Made by a program: the position numbers and the translations under genes. From NCBI GenBank assembly GCA_910585565.1, contig CAJUFC010000032.1:1-11437 (forward strand): 11,437 nt of DNA, read 5' to 3'. The notes beneath the pieces were generated by a model, which saw nothing but the letters and a program-made list of their open reading frames with translations, did no database searches and was not told the origin of the DNA. Source of the DNA: an uncultured Eggerthellaceae bacterium (GTDB lineage Bacteria > Actinomycetota > Coriobacteriia > Coriobacteriales > Eggerthellaceae). Below are positions 1 to 8,700 of this stretch, piece by piece (the stretch's first letter is position 1; every line of letters starts with the position of its first letter).

Positions 1-1
1 C

Positions 2-427
2 TTCAAGCTGTTGCCTTCCAAGACGGTGTTTGAGAACGTGGCATTCGCCCTGGAGGTTATCGGGAAGTCCAAGCATGTCGTCAAGACGCAAGTGCCCGAG
101 GTGCTGCGTCTCGTCGGTCTGCAGGACAAGTTCAAGAAGATGCCCGACCAGCTCTCTGGCGGCGAGCAGCAGCGCGTGTCCATCGCGCGCGCCATCGTGA
201 ACCGCCCGCCGCTGCTCATCTGCGACGAGCCGACAGGCAACCTCGACCCGCAGACTTCGCGCGGCATCATGGATCTGCTCGAGCGCATCAACCGCACGGG
301 CACGACGATTCTCGTTGCCACGCACGACCGCGAGATGGTCGACAACATGCGCAGGCGCGTCATCGCGCTCGACCGCGGACACCTCACGCGCGACCAAGAC
401 CGGGGGGTGTACGGCTTCGATGTCTAG
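2..427 (+). CDS. ftsE: Cell-division ABC ATPase FtsE (partial, 5' end outside window)
   Basis: This is the C-terminal two thirds of FtsE, the cytoplasmic ATPase that drives the FtsX membrane subunit and so gates peptidoglycan hydrolases during division. The reading frame is open from base 2. Visible motifs in order are the post-Q-loop FKLLP (2-16), the ABC signature LSGGEQQR (152-175), Walker B LLICDEP with the catalytic Glu (212-232), the D-loop GNLDP, and the switch His in ATHD (323-325). Walker A and the N-terminal strand lie upstream. About 141 residues are present of a usual 225-230. The ATPase motifs that can be seen are all intact. The stop overlaps the ftsX start by 8 nt, so the two are translationally coupled. 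FtsE is told from LolD/MacB-type ATPases mainly by the following ftsX. Confidence 0.93.
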   Translation, partial: FKLLPSKTVFENVAFALEVIGKSKHVVKTQVPEVLRLVGLQDKFKKMPDQLSGGEQQRVSIARAIVNRPPLLICDEPTGNLDPQTSRGIMDLLERINRTGTTILVATHDREMVDNMRRRVIALDRGHLTRDQDRGVYGFDV

Positions 428-1334
428 TTTCGGCTATTTCTTCAAGCAGTCGCTGCAGGGCTTTGCCCGCAACCTCTCAACAGCGCTCGGCTCCATCATC
501 ACGATTTTCCTGTCGCTGCTCGTCATCGGCGTGTTTTTGGTGGGCGGCTCGATGCTCAACAACCTCATGAGCTCGGTCGAGAGCGAGGTGTCCATCACCT
601 GCTATGTGGCAGATGACGCCGACCAGGCCCAGATCGAGAAGGTGATGGCCGACGTCGAGGACATGGCAGACGTCGCCACGGTGACGTTCACGACGAAGGA
701 GCAGGCGCTCGAGAACTTCAAGAGCTCGATGACCTCCAACCCCGAGATCATCGAGCAGCTTGACGGCACGAACCCGCTGCCGGCATCCATCGATGTCGAG
801 CTGTCCGACCCGCAGGCCGTGCAGACCATCGCCTCGGCGATCGAGGGCAACTCGGTCTACCAGACGATCTGCGAGGACCCCGCCAACGTCAGCGACTCCA
901 TCATCTACGGCCAGGGCACGGTCGAGCGCCTCTTCCAGCTGACCAACTACGTCCGCTACGTGGGCATCGCGCTCGTCGTCCTCTTGGTGTTCATCGCGCT
1001 CGTGTTCATCAACAACACCATTCGCCTGGCCATCCTCGCTCGCCGCAAGGAGATCGCCATCATGCGTCTGGTGGGCGCGTCCAACGGGTTCATCCGCGGG
1101 CCGTTTTTGATGGAAGGTGCGATACACGCCCTCATCGGCTCGCTGTTGGCGGTGCTCGTCATCCAGCTTCTGAGGATGTTCGCGCTGCCGACGCTGCAGA
1201 ACTCCATCAAGTTCTTGGACTTCTCCGTTGATGGCACCACGTACCTCTTGATTTACGGCACGCTCGTTTTGGCTGGTTTGCTCATCGGTCTGTTTGGCTC
1301 TGCCATCGCCATGAGGCGCTACCTGAAGGTCTAG
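420..1334 (+). CDS. ftsX: Cell-division protein FtsX, ABC transporter-like permease
   Basis: FtsX is the integral membrane partner of FtsE. It does not move a substrate but transmits ATP-driven shape changes to peptidoglycan hydrolases outside the cell. The 304-residue length is normal. Four membrane segments fit the family: about residues 22-46, 177-200, 234-254 and 275-298, with a large extracellular loop (about 47-175) between the first two. After segment 2 comes the conserved cytoplasmic RRKEIAIMRLVGAS coupling region. The frame is open from 315, but residues before 420 are a shadow of ftsE. ATG 420 gives the typical N-terminus (MSSFGYFFKQSL) and overlaps the ftsE stop. Two cysteines in the outer loop (Cys61, Cys151) could form a disulfide; that is inference. 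No PcsB/CwlO-like or M23 hydrolase follows directly, unlike many Firmicutes ftsEX loci. Confidence 0.94.
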   Translation: MSSFGYFFKQSLQGFARNLSTALGSIITIFLSLLVIGVFLVGGSMLNNLMSSVESEVSITCYVADDADQAQIEKVMADVEDMADVATVTFTTKEQALENFKSSMTSNPEIIEQLDGTNPLPASIDVELSDPQAVQTIASAIEGNSVYQTICEDPANVSDSIIYGQGTVERLFQLTNYVRYVGIALVVLLVFIALVFINNTIRLAILARRKEIAIMRLVGASNGFIRGPFLMEGAIHALIGSLLAVLVIQLLRMFALPTLQNSIKFLDFSVDGTTYLLIYGTLVLAGLLIGLFGSAIAMRRYLKV

Positions 1335-1362
1335 GGCCCCAGGCGCGGGAGTCTATAGGTTC

Positions 1363-2676
1363 GTGAAGGTGGAAGGCACCAAGCGGCAGAGGCGGTCGAC
1401 GTCGCGGCTCAAGAAGGCCGCGATATCGAGCCGCGAGCACGTGCGCAATTGGAAGATAGCGACGCGGCTCGTCTTGTTCCTCGTGCTGGTCGCTGCGTTT
1501 GCGGGTGGGTTCCTCGTCCGCGCCAACGTCGACCTCATGACGTCGCTGGGCATTCCGGTGGACGAGAGCGAGGCGTCGGTGAAGACGCCGGGCGCCTCGA
1601 AGACGAACACGGTGTATGACTCCATCGCCATGCGCGTCTTAGAGGTAGAGGACATGCTGTCTGCCTACAGCTTCGACGACATTCATCTCGACGAAGCGAC
1701 GACGCCGGTCTTATCCGACCTGGCGACATCGACGAACGACCCGTATGCGACATACTTCACGCCCGAGCGCTACGAGAAATACATGGAGGAGAACGCTGAT
1801 CGCAAGTTCTCTGGCGTGGGCGTCTTGTTCGGCGACTATGATGGGCGCGCCTATGCCATCGACGTGCTCGAGGGCTCTGAGGCCCAGGCAGAGGGCGTGC
1901 AGCAAGGCGACTTCGTGCATGCCATCGATGGAGACTCGGGCCATGTGTGGTCGGCCTCCGAGGTCATCGGGGCCTTGGCGCGCGGCGACGGCGAGAACAT
2001 CGTCATCACGTGGACGCGACCGATGAGCATGGACGCGACCGGCGGCGATGAGTTCACGACGACGCTGACCTGCCGCAACTACGACATCGTCAATGTCACG
2101 ACCGAGCTGGACGAAGGCGTTGGCTACATCAAGCTGCGTCAGGTGACGGGCAACGCCTCTGAGCTGGTGGCGCAGGCCATCGCTGACCTGTCGACCCAGG
2201 GCGCCTTGGCCTTCGTGCTGGACGTGACCGACAATCCGGGCGGCTTTCTCACCCAGGCGCTCGACGTGGCGAGCCAGTTCGTCCCGAGCGGCGTGCTCGT
2301 GGGCATCAAGACCCCCGAGGGCACCAGCACGCGCACCGCGACCGGCACGACTGACACCACCTCTCCGCTCGTCGTGATGGCCAACGAGTACACCTCAGGC
2401 GTTGCCGAGGTGCTGGTAGCGGCGCTCAAGGATAACCAGCGGGCGACCGTGGTGGGGCAGACGACGATGGGAAAGGGCTCGGTGCAGGTGACGCGCGAGC
2501 TGACCTTCGGCGGCGCGATGCGCTACACGTGTGCCTACTACCTGACGCCCCTCGGACGCGACATCAACGGGGTGGGCGTCTCGCCCAGCATCGAGGTGTC
2601 CAATCCGCCTGACTCCGAGGACGACATGCAAAAGACCGTCGCCCTCGTGACGGCGCGCTCGATGATTGCGCAATAA
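1363..2676 (+). CDS. Membrane-anchored S41/CtpA-family protein with PDZ domain, probably catalytically dead
   Basis: The protein has 437 residues: a basic N-terminus, one membrane anchor (about 36-52), a linker, a PDZ domain (about 149-225) and an S41 peptidase fold. Family hallmarks are GVGYIKLRQV, LDVTDNPGG (286-294; usually LDLRxNPGG) and TTMGKGSVQ. The general-base lysine (Lys371) and the Gln four residues later (Gln375) are kept. In active members (E. coli Prc Ser430/Lys455, B. subtilis CtpB Ser309/Lys334) the nucleophile lies exactly 25 residues before the Lys. Here that residue is Gly346 in NEYTSGVAE, with Ser345 one position off. The Arg of LDLR is Thr289. I therefore infer a pseudoprotease, perhaps a scaffold or peptide-binding PDZ protein outside the membrane. 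The GTG start at 1363 lies 11 nt after GGGAG and 28 nt after ftsX, so it is likely co-transcribed with ftsEX. Confidence 0.85.
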   Translation: MKVEGTKRQRRSTSRLKKAAISSREHVRNWKIATRLVLFLVLVAAFAGGFLVRANVDLMTSLGIPVDESEASVKTPGASKTNTVYDSIAMRVLEVEDMLSAYSFDDIHLDEATTPVLSDLATSTNDPYATYFTPERYEKYMEENADRKFSGVGVLFGDYDGRAYAIDVLEGSEAQAEGVQQGDFVHAIDGDSGHVWSASEVIGALARGDGENIVITWTRPMSMDATGGDEFTTTLTCRNYDIVNVTTELDEGVGYIKLRQVTGNASELVAQAIADLSTQGALAFVLDVTDNPGGFLTQALDVASQFVPSGVLVGIKTPEGTSTRTATGTTDTTSPLVVMANEYTSGVAEVLVAALKDNQRATVVGQTTMGKGSVQVTRELTFGGAMRYTCAYYLTPLGRDINGVGVSPSIEVSNPPDSEDDMQKTVALVTARSMIAQ

Positions 2677-2697
2677 GGACATGACGGGCGGTCAACC

Positions 2698-4737
2698 ATG
2701 GGGCGCAAGCGCAAATCGTCGAGGCACTCTCCCACGCGCAAGAAGGCGCATCAGCATCCGCGCGGCGTCATCCAGATAAACCAGCGCGGGTTCGGCTTCG
2801 TGAAGACGCCAGAAGGCGAGTTCTTCGTCCCCGAATCGAAGATGCGCGACGCGATGGATGGCGATATGGTGGAGGTGTCGGCAGCGACGGCGCCGGGTGC
2901 GTCCAAGAGCAAGTCGTCCCGTGTCGGCAACAAAAAGCATGTCGAGGCGCGCGTCGTGCGCGTGCTCGAGCGCAAGCACGCTGAGATCATCGGACGATAC
3001 GAGGTGGTGGAGCCTTTTGGCATCGTCGTGCCGGACGACCCGCGCATCAAGCATGACATCTTCACGCTGCGCGCAGCGAGTCCGGACGTGCCGGACGGCT
3101 CGGTCGTGCGCGTGCGCATCCTAGAGTATCCCACGCACAAGAGCTCGGCGACGGGCGAGGTGATCGAGGTCTTGGGCAACGCTGATGACGAGCGGCTGCT
3201 CATCGAGCGCGTCATCGCGCGCCATAACCTGCCGACGGCGTTCTCTCAGGGCGCCTTGGAGGAGGCGGCCGCAAAGGAGCTCGACATCGAGGGGGCGATG
3301 CGCGATGGCTATCGCGACATTCGCGATCGCTTCGTCTTCACCATCGACCCGGCGGACGCGAAGGACTTCGATGACGCGCTGAGCATCGAGGCGCTCGAGG
3401 CGGGGACGTGGCGGCTAGGCGTGCACATCGCGGACGTGTCGGCCTATGTCGGGTGGGCGTCATCCATCGATTTCGACGCGCGTTCGCGCGCCACGAGCGT
3501 CTATCTTGCTGACCGCGTCATCCCGATGCTGCCGCCGGCGCTCTCGGAGAACCTGTGTTCGCTCCGCCCGGGCGAGGACCGGCTCTGCATGACGGTCGAC
3601 CTGGTGGTCGACGGCCATGCCAAGCTACTGTCCTATGAGGCCTATCCGGCCGTGATGCGCTCGCGCCTGCGGCTGACCTATGACGAGGCGCTCGACGTGC
3701 TGCGCGGCGGCTCTGGTGCGCCTGCGCGGAGTGCTGGCGCTGATGCTGCCGCCGGCGCCAGCGCTGGCACCGTCGACATCGCCGACAAGCTCGCCTGCTG
3801 CTCGCGCATCGCAAAGGCGCGACAGCGTCATCGCGCCTCCCAGGGAGGCATCGAGTTCGACACGCGCGAGGCTAAGGTCGTGCTGGATGCTGACGACTAT
3901 CCCGTGGGCATCAGCGTGCGCGAGAAGAACGACGCCACCGAGCTCATCGAGGAGGCCATGATCTTCGCGAACGAGGTGGTGGCGCGCCATCTCTTCGAGC
4001 GCGAGATACCGGCGGCCTATCGCGTGCACGAGGCTCCGGCTGCCTCGACGCTCGCGGCCCTCGTGCCCATCCTGCAGGAGTTCAAATGGTTCACGACCGA
4101 GGATGCCGCTCAGCTCAAGACGGGAAATCCTCACGCGATACAGCGCATCCTGGCCGCATGCGCGGGGCGTCCCGAGCAAGAGCTCGTCGTCATGCTGATG
4201 CTGCGCTCGATGATGCGGGCGACCTACCAGCCGCGAAACATCGGGCATTACGGGCTGGGCCTTGACGCCTACTGCCACTTCACCAGCCCCATTCGTCGCT
4301 ATCCCGACCTTATCGTGCACCGTGCGCTCAAGCAGTCGCTGGGCATGGGGCAGCCGGGGATGTTCTCCCAGGAGGAGTCGCTTTCGTGGCTGTGCGAGCA
4401 TTCGTCTGAGATGGAGCGCGTGGCTGAGGCTGCCGCGTTCGACTCGCAGAAGGTCAAGATGGCGGAATACATGGAGCAGTTCGTCGGCGAGGAGTTCGAA
4501 GGGCTGGTGGTGAGTGCCGTCTCCTATGGGCTGTATGTCCGCCTCGACAATTGCGTCGAGGGGCTGGTGCCGGTGCGGACGCTGGGGGACGAGTACTTCA
4601 TCTACGACGAGGAGCGCCATACGCTGCGTGGCGCCGACACTCTGACGACGTACCGCCTCGGGCAGCGCGTGCAGGTGCGGCTCACCTCCGTCGACGTGAA
4701 GCTCGCCCGCATCGACTTCGCCATCGTGCGCGCGTGA
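2698..4737 (+). CDS. rnr: Ribonuclease R (RNB-family 3'-5' exoribonuclease)
   Basis: RNase R is a processive hydrolytic 3'-5' exoribonuclease for structured RNA, working in mRNA and rRNA turnover and in tmRNA-linked quality control. The 679-residue protein starts with a Lys/Arg/His-rich tail and has no N-terminal helix-turn-helix. Then follow a cold-shock domain (GVIQINQRGFGFV, from about residue 23), a second OB fold, the RNB catalytic domain (about 190-540) and a C-terminal S1 domain (about 597-677). The four Mg-binding Asp residues are present in DPADAKDFDDA (Asp217, 223, 225, 226). An Ala/Gly-rich stretch (about 337-360) is inserted in an RNB surface loop. The protein ends right after S1, without the long basic tail of E. 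coli RNase R. ATG 2698 follows a weak GGGCGG at 6-nt spacing, 21 nt after the S41 gene. smpB, often adjacent, is not seen here. Confidence 0.95.
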   Translation: MGRKRKSSRHSPTRKKAHQHPRGVIQINQRGFGFVKTPEGEFFVPESKMRDAMDGDMVEVSAATAPGASKSKSSRVGNKKHVEARVVRVLERKHAEIIGRYEVVEPFGIVVPDDPRIKHDIFTLRAASPDVPDGSVVRVRILEYPTHKSSATGEVIEVLGNADDERLLIERVIARHNLPTAFSQGALEEAAAKELDIEGAMRDGYRDIRDRFVFTIDPADAKDFDDALSIEALEAGTWRLGVHIADVSAYVGWASSIDFDARSRATSVYLADRVIPMLPPALSENLCSLRPGEDRLCMTVDLVVDGHAKLLSYEAYPAVMRSRLRLTYDEALDVLRGGSGAPARSAGADAAAGASAGTVDIADKLACCSRIAKARQRHRASQGGIEFDTREAKVVLDADDYPVGISVREKNDATELIEEAMIFANEVVARHLFEREIPAAYRVHEAPAASTLAALVPILQEFKWFTTEDAAQLKTGNPHAIQRILAACAGRPEQELVVMLMLRSMMRATYQPRNIGHYGLGLDAYCHFTSPIRRYPDLIVHRALKQSLGMGQPGMFSQEESLSWLCEHSSEMERVAEAAAFDSQKVKMAEYMEQFVGEEFEGLVVSAVSYGLYVRLDNCVEGLVPVRTLGDEYFIYDEERHTLRGADTLTTYRLGQRVQVRLTSVDVKLARIDFAIVRA

Positions 4738-4802
4738 GCGCCCGTTGGTTTCTGATTGCTGACGATAGCGCGCCGAGGCCCGTATCGCGCACCAATACGC
4801 CC

Positions 4803-4808
4803 TATAGT
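4803..4808 (+). promoter_or_regulatory. Possible -10 element for the ZIP transporter gene
   Basis: TATAGT matches the sigma70 -10 consensus at five of six bases and is the only such match in the 151-bp gap between rnr and the ZIP gene. No good -35 lies 16-18 bp upstream (the position holds CCGTAT), so the call is weak. If used, it gives a leader of about 75 nt containing the hairpin at 4828-4848. Confidence 0.3.
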
Positions 4809-4827
4809 GGAACGTGCAGGCGCACAG

Positions 4828-4848
4828 GGCAGACTTTGACTCTCTGCC
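4828..4848 (+). other. Inverted repeat in the leader of the ZIP gene
   Basis: GGCAGA and TCTGCC form a perfect 6-bp inverted repeat around a 9-nt loop, placed between the possible -10 and the ribosome binding site. There is no U-tract, so it is not a classical terminator. It could be an RNA hairpin, an operator half-site pair, or chance in GC-rich DNA. Confidence 0.3.
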
Positions 4849-4888
4849 AGGGCACGCCGGGCGGTCGCACGGGCGAAAGGGGCGAGCA

Positions 4889-5680
4889 GTGGACTCCATG
4901 ACAATAGCGCTGGTCTTCGGGCTGGTCGTGCCGTTTGCAGGCACCGTCATCGGTGCCGCCTTCGTCTTGGTCATGCGGCACGCGCTTGACGGCTGGTTCC
5001 AAAAGGCGCTTCTGGGCTTTGCGGCAGGCGTCATGGTGGCGGCATCGGTGTGGAGCCTCATCGTTCCGTCCATCGATTTGGCTGCCGATCAGGGCGTTGT
5101 CGCGTGGGTACCTGCGGCAGTCGGATTCCTTTTGGGCATGCTGCTCTTGCTGGGGATAGACGAGCTGATTCCGCACATCCATCCCGAGTCGGGCGAGGTC
5201 GAAGGTCAGCCAGGCGCGCTCAAGAAGCCGACGATGATGTTTCTCGCCATCGCCATCCACAACTTTCCCGAAGGCATGGCGGTCGGCGTCGTTTTGGCCG
5301 GCTACCTTTCGGGGGAGACAGACATCGCCCTTGCGGGAGTGATCACGCTGGCCGTGGGCATCGCCATCCAGAACATTCCGGAAGGGGCCATCGTGTCGAT
5401 GCCGCTCAAATCGAGCGGGCTATCCAGGGGGCGGGCGTTTCTCTATGGCGTCTTGTCAGGCGCGATCGAGCCGGCAGGAGCGCTTGTCATGCTGGCCATC
5501 ATCAGCGTCGCCGAGCCGATGCTGCCCTACATCTTGTCGTTTGCGGCGGGGGCCATGATGTACGTCGTGGTGGAAGAGCTCGTCCCTGCCACGCAGTCAG
5601 GTAAGCACACGAATATCGGCACGATCGGGCTTGCGTTGGGGTTCGTGCTCATGATGGTGCTGGACGTGGCGCTGGGGTAG
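4889..5680 (+). CDS. ZIP-family divalent metal transporter (GufA/ZupT type)
   Basis: This is a polytopic membrane protein of 263 residues with about eight hydrophobic segments, as expected for ZIP carriers, which bring zinc, iron or manganese into the cytoplasm. The two metal-site helices carry HNFPEG (124-129, helix 4) and QNIPEG (161-166, helix 5). The QNIPEG variant with a following PL is typical of the GufA branch. A short His-containing loop (DELIPHIHPESGE) precedes helix 4, and EELVP occurs near the end. The frame is open from GTG 4814, but the first 25 codons there are hydrophilic and unlike the family. GTG 4889 sits 6 nt after AGGGG (4878-4882), which decides the start; ATG 4898 is an alternative three codons later. 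The metal cannot be told from sequence. The gene stands alone and converges with the SNF2 gene. Confidence 0.92.
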   Translation: MDSMTIALVFGLVVPFAGTVIGAAFVLVMRHALDGWFQKALLGFAAGVMVAASVWSLIVPSIDLAADQGVVAWVPAAVGFLLGMLLLLGIDELIPHIHPESGEVEGQPGALKKPTMMFLAIAIHNFPEGMAVGVVLAGYLSGETDIALAGVITLAVGIAIQNIPEGAIVSMPLKSSGLSRGRAFLYGVLSGAIEPAGALVMLAIISVAEPMLPYILSFAAGAMMYVVVEELVPATQSGKHTNIGTIGLALGFVLMMVLDVALG

Positions 5681-5702
5681 CCGCATCTGCCCTTGCGGGG
5701 GC
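5681..5702. terminator. Possible weak hairpin between convergent genes
   Basis: The gap between the ZIP stop and the SNF2 stop is only 34 bp. It holds CCGCA (5681-5685) and TGCGG (5694-5698), a 5-bp perfect stem with an 8-nt loop, and an overlapping GCCC/GGGC alternative. No T-run follows on either strand, so intrinsic termination is doubtful, and transcripts from the two strands may overlap. Confidence 0.2.
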
Positions 5703-5714
5703 GCCCGAGGCGAG

Positions 5715-8700
5715 CTAGTCGTTCAACAGCAGGTCTTCCAGCTCGGTGCGCGTGAGGGACGAAAGCGATGCTAGCGAGGTCTCGCTGACGACGGAGTCGG
5801 CCAGGCGCGACTTCTTCTCTTGCAGCTCCAATATGCGCTCCTCGATGGTTCCCTGCGCGATCACCTTGTAGACGCTTACCAGGTCTTCCTGTCCGATGCG
5901 GTGCGCGCGGTCGGTGGCCTGGTCGGTGGCGGCTGCGTTCCACCAGGGGTCGGCGTGAATGACGATCGAGGCGCCCGTCAGGTTGAGCCCGGTGCCGCCC
6001 GCCTTGAGCGACACGAGGAACACCGGCACGTCATCGGCGTTGAAGGCCGAGGCCAGCTCGATGCGCTCGCGCTTGGCCGTGCGCCCGGTGATCTCGTAGT
6101 AGGGGACGCCAGCTGCGTCCAGCTCTGCCTTCAGCACGTCGAGGTAGCTTGTGAACTGGGAGAAGATGAGCGTCTTGCGGCCAGACTCGCGCGCCTGGTC
6201 GACCAGCTCGAGGATGGCTGCCGTCTTGGCTGAGCCCTTGCGATAGTCTGCGTACACAAGCGACGGCTCGAGCGCCACCTGACGCAGGCGCATGAGCTCG
6301 GTGAGCACGTCGACGCGCAGGCCTTGCGCCTCGAGCGAGGCGTTCGTGCGCTTGCGGGCGCGGGCGCGTGCGGCTTTGCGCTGGGCCAAAAGCTCGATTC
6401 TCAGGTTTTGCTCCTGCGCGTCGTAGAGGCGCTTTTGCTCGCCCTCGAGCGCGACGTGCACGACGATCTCTTGCTTCTCGGGCAGTTCGGTCAGTACGTC
6501 TGCCTTCATGCGGCGCAGCACGAACGGCCCGACGAGGGCCTGCAGGCGTTCGGCTGCGCGGTTGTCGCCGCCGAGGATGTCGATCTCGTAGCGCTTGCGG
6601 AACAAGGCATAGCTTCCCAGGAACCCGGGCATGAGGAAGTCCATGATCGACCAGATCTCAGAAAGCCGGTTCTCGATGGGCGTGCCGGTGAGGGCGAACC
6701 GATGCTGGCCATGCAGGCGCTTAACCGCTCGCGCCGTCTTGGTCGCATGGTTCTTGATGAACTGGGCCTCGTCGAGCGCGACCGTCGAGAACGTCATCGC
6801 CTGGAACGCCTCGCTGTCTTGGCGCACGGCGTCGTACGAGGCGACGAACACATCGGTGGCAGGCGTCCTGCGCTTCTGGGCGCGCTCGTCTGCCGGTCCG
6901 TCGATGGCGCTCACGCTCAACGTGGGGGCGAACTTGGCGAACTCCGCCGTCCAGTTGTATACGAGCGACGCAGGACAAACGACGAGCGCCGGGGCAGCCG
7001 CATCCTCGCGTTCCTTGAGCGAGAGCAAAAACGCGATCATCTGGATCGACTTGCCCAGGCCCATCTCATCGGCCAAGATGCCGCCAAATCCCATGCCGGC
7101 GAGCTTCGAGAGCCAGCGGAAGCCTTCGAGCTGATAGGGGCGCAGGGTGGCAGCGATGCTGTCTGGGGGGACAGCCGTCTCGCCGGCATCGTTGTCGAAG
7201 CGATAGACATATTCGTCGAACGATTCGTCGCGCATGGCCTCGGCGTACTCGCGGTCGAGGTAGAACGCGCTGTAGGTGGGCAGCTCGATGGTGTCCTTGC
7301 AGAGGTCTGCCGATGTGATCCCCAGGTCTTGCATCATGCGGTCGAGCTCGGCCACGTCCACGCTCTCGAGCGACATGATGGCGCCGCTCTTCAGCTTGTG
7401 GAAGCGCCGGTGCTTCTGATAGGACGCCAGGACGCGCGCGAGCTCGTCCTTCGAGACGTCGGTGGGCTGGACGTCGAGGTTGATGAGGTTGCCGCTGATG
7501 GATAGCCCGATCTGGACGCGCATCCGCTTGTCGTTGATGAGTCGGTCGAAGTCAGGGGTCGTGAACACGTCTCCGGCTGCTTGCATCTCGGCGATGCCCT
7601 CGTAGAGGAGCAGCCCTGCCGCGTCGACGTCGTCAAGCGGTATGCGCATCGTGGCGTCGAAGTACTTGAATGCAAGATCGACGGCGGCCTGCTCGGCCGC
7701 CTCGTCGCGATAGGTTTGAGCGTCGACGCTATGGGCGCTCGCATCAGGTGCGCCCTCTTCGACGGCGGCACCAGCGCTCACGCCATCGCCAGCGGCGGCG
7801 AGCTGCTGGACGCGCTGGCCGTGAGGCGTCTCGTCGGCGCGAGCGGAGGACAAAAGCGCATGCGTGCGCCCCTTGTAGGAGGCGCTGAGGTCCATCGTGA
7901 TGGCGGTGTCTTTGCCCTTGCCGACGCAGTCGAGGTAGAACGAGAAGCGGGCAGCGGTGGGGCGCAGGGCTTCGAGCTCGGCGGGCACGTGCAGCTCCAT
8001 CGCATCTTCCAGCACGGGCAGCGCATATCGGCAGAAGCGCGCAAGGTCTTCGGTGGCGATGAGCAGCTCGTCGTCAGGCGACAGGTAGACGCTGCTCAAA
8101 AATGCCGCTGCGTGGGCAAACGAGCGCGAGCAGCGGTAGGCGACGCCGTCTAAGATGACGACGGCATGGTCGCAGCCGAGAGCCACCTTGATGTCCTCGT
8201 CGCGCACGATCTCGTAGTATTCGTCGCTGGCGCGGATGATGCGCAGCGCGAGGTCGGGGTTGGCATCAACGGCATGCATGACTTGGGCATCAGCATCCGT
8301 CTCCTGGTTGGCAAACGAGAACGACTCGTCTCCCACGGCATCGATGAGCCGCACGACGTCTTGCTCGGTGAGCTGGAGCGTGCGCTTCGTCGGGCGGGCG
8401 GAGCCCTGGTGGTCGATGATGTCTCCCATGACGAGCGCAAGGCGCCTCGAGGGCTCGTCGAGCGCGTCGTAGGTATGGACGAAGGCGAGCATCTTCCCGT
8501 AGGACAAGAAGCGCTCGCCGGCGAGCGCCTGGGTGAACGCCGCTATGTCTGCCATGACGTAGGTCATGCCGGAGGCCGTGACGCTGAACTGGGCCGTCCA
8601 TGCGCCAAAGCCCTGCGCGAGCTCGAGCGCGAGGTGCACCGATCCGGGCATGACGCGCGTGCCGGTCATGGCGGGGGCCTCGTCCATGAACCCCAAGATG

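Noticed and set aside
315..419. N-terminal extension of the ftsX frame upstream of ATG 420
   Set aside because: It lies within ftsE and encodes an Arg/Thr/Ser-rich stretch unlike FtsX; ATG 420 gives the normal N-terminus.
4814..4888. N-terminal extension of the ZIP frame from GTG 4814
   Set aside because: It is hydrophilic, has no ribosome binding site, and would place 25 unusual residues before the first membrane helix.
3625..5073. 482-codon open frame on the minus strand across rnr and the ZIP gene start
   Set aside because: It covers conserved RNase R catalytic and S1 sequence on the other strand and shows no domain of its own; a GC-rich shadow.
6324..7505. 393-codon open frame on the plus strand inside the SNF2 gene
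   Set aside because: It is antisense to a gene with intact SNF2 motifs, its translation is Arg/Glu/Leu/Val-rich without recognisable motifs, and long antisense frames are expected at this GC content.
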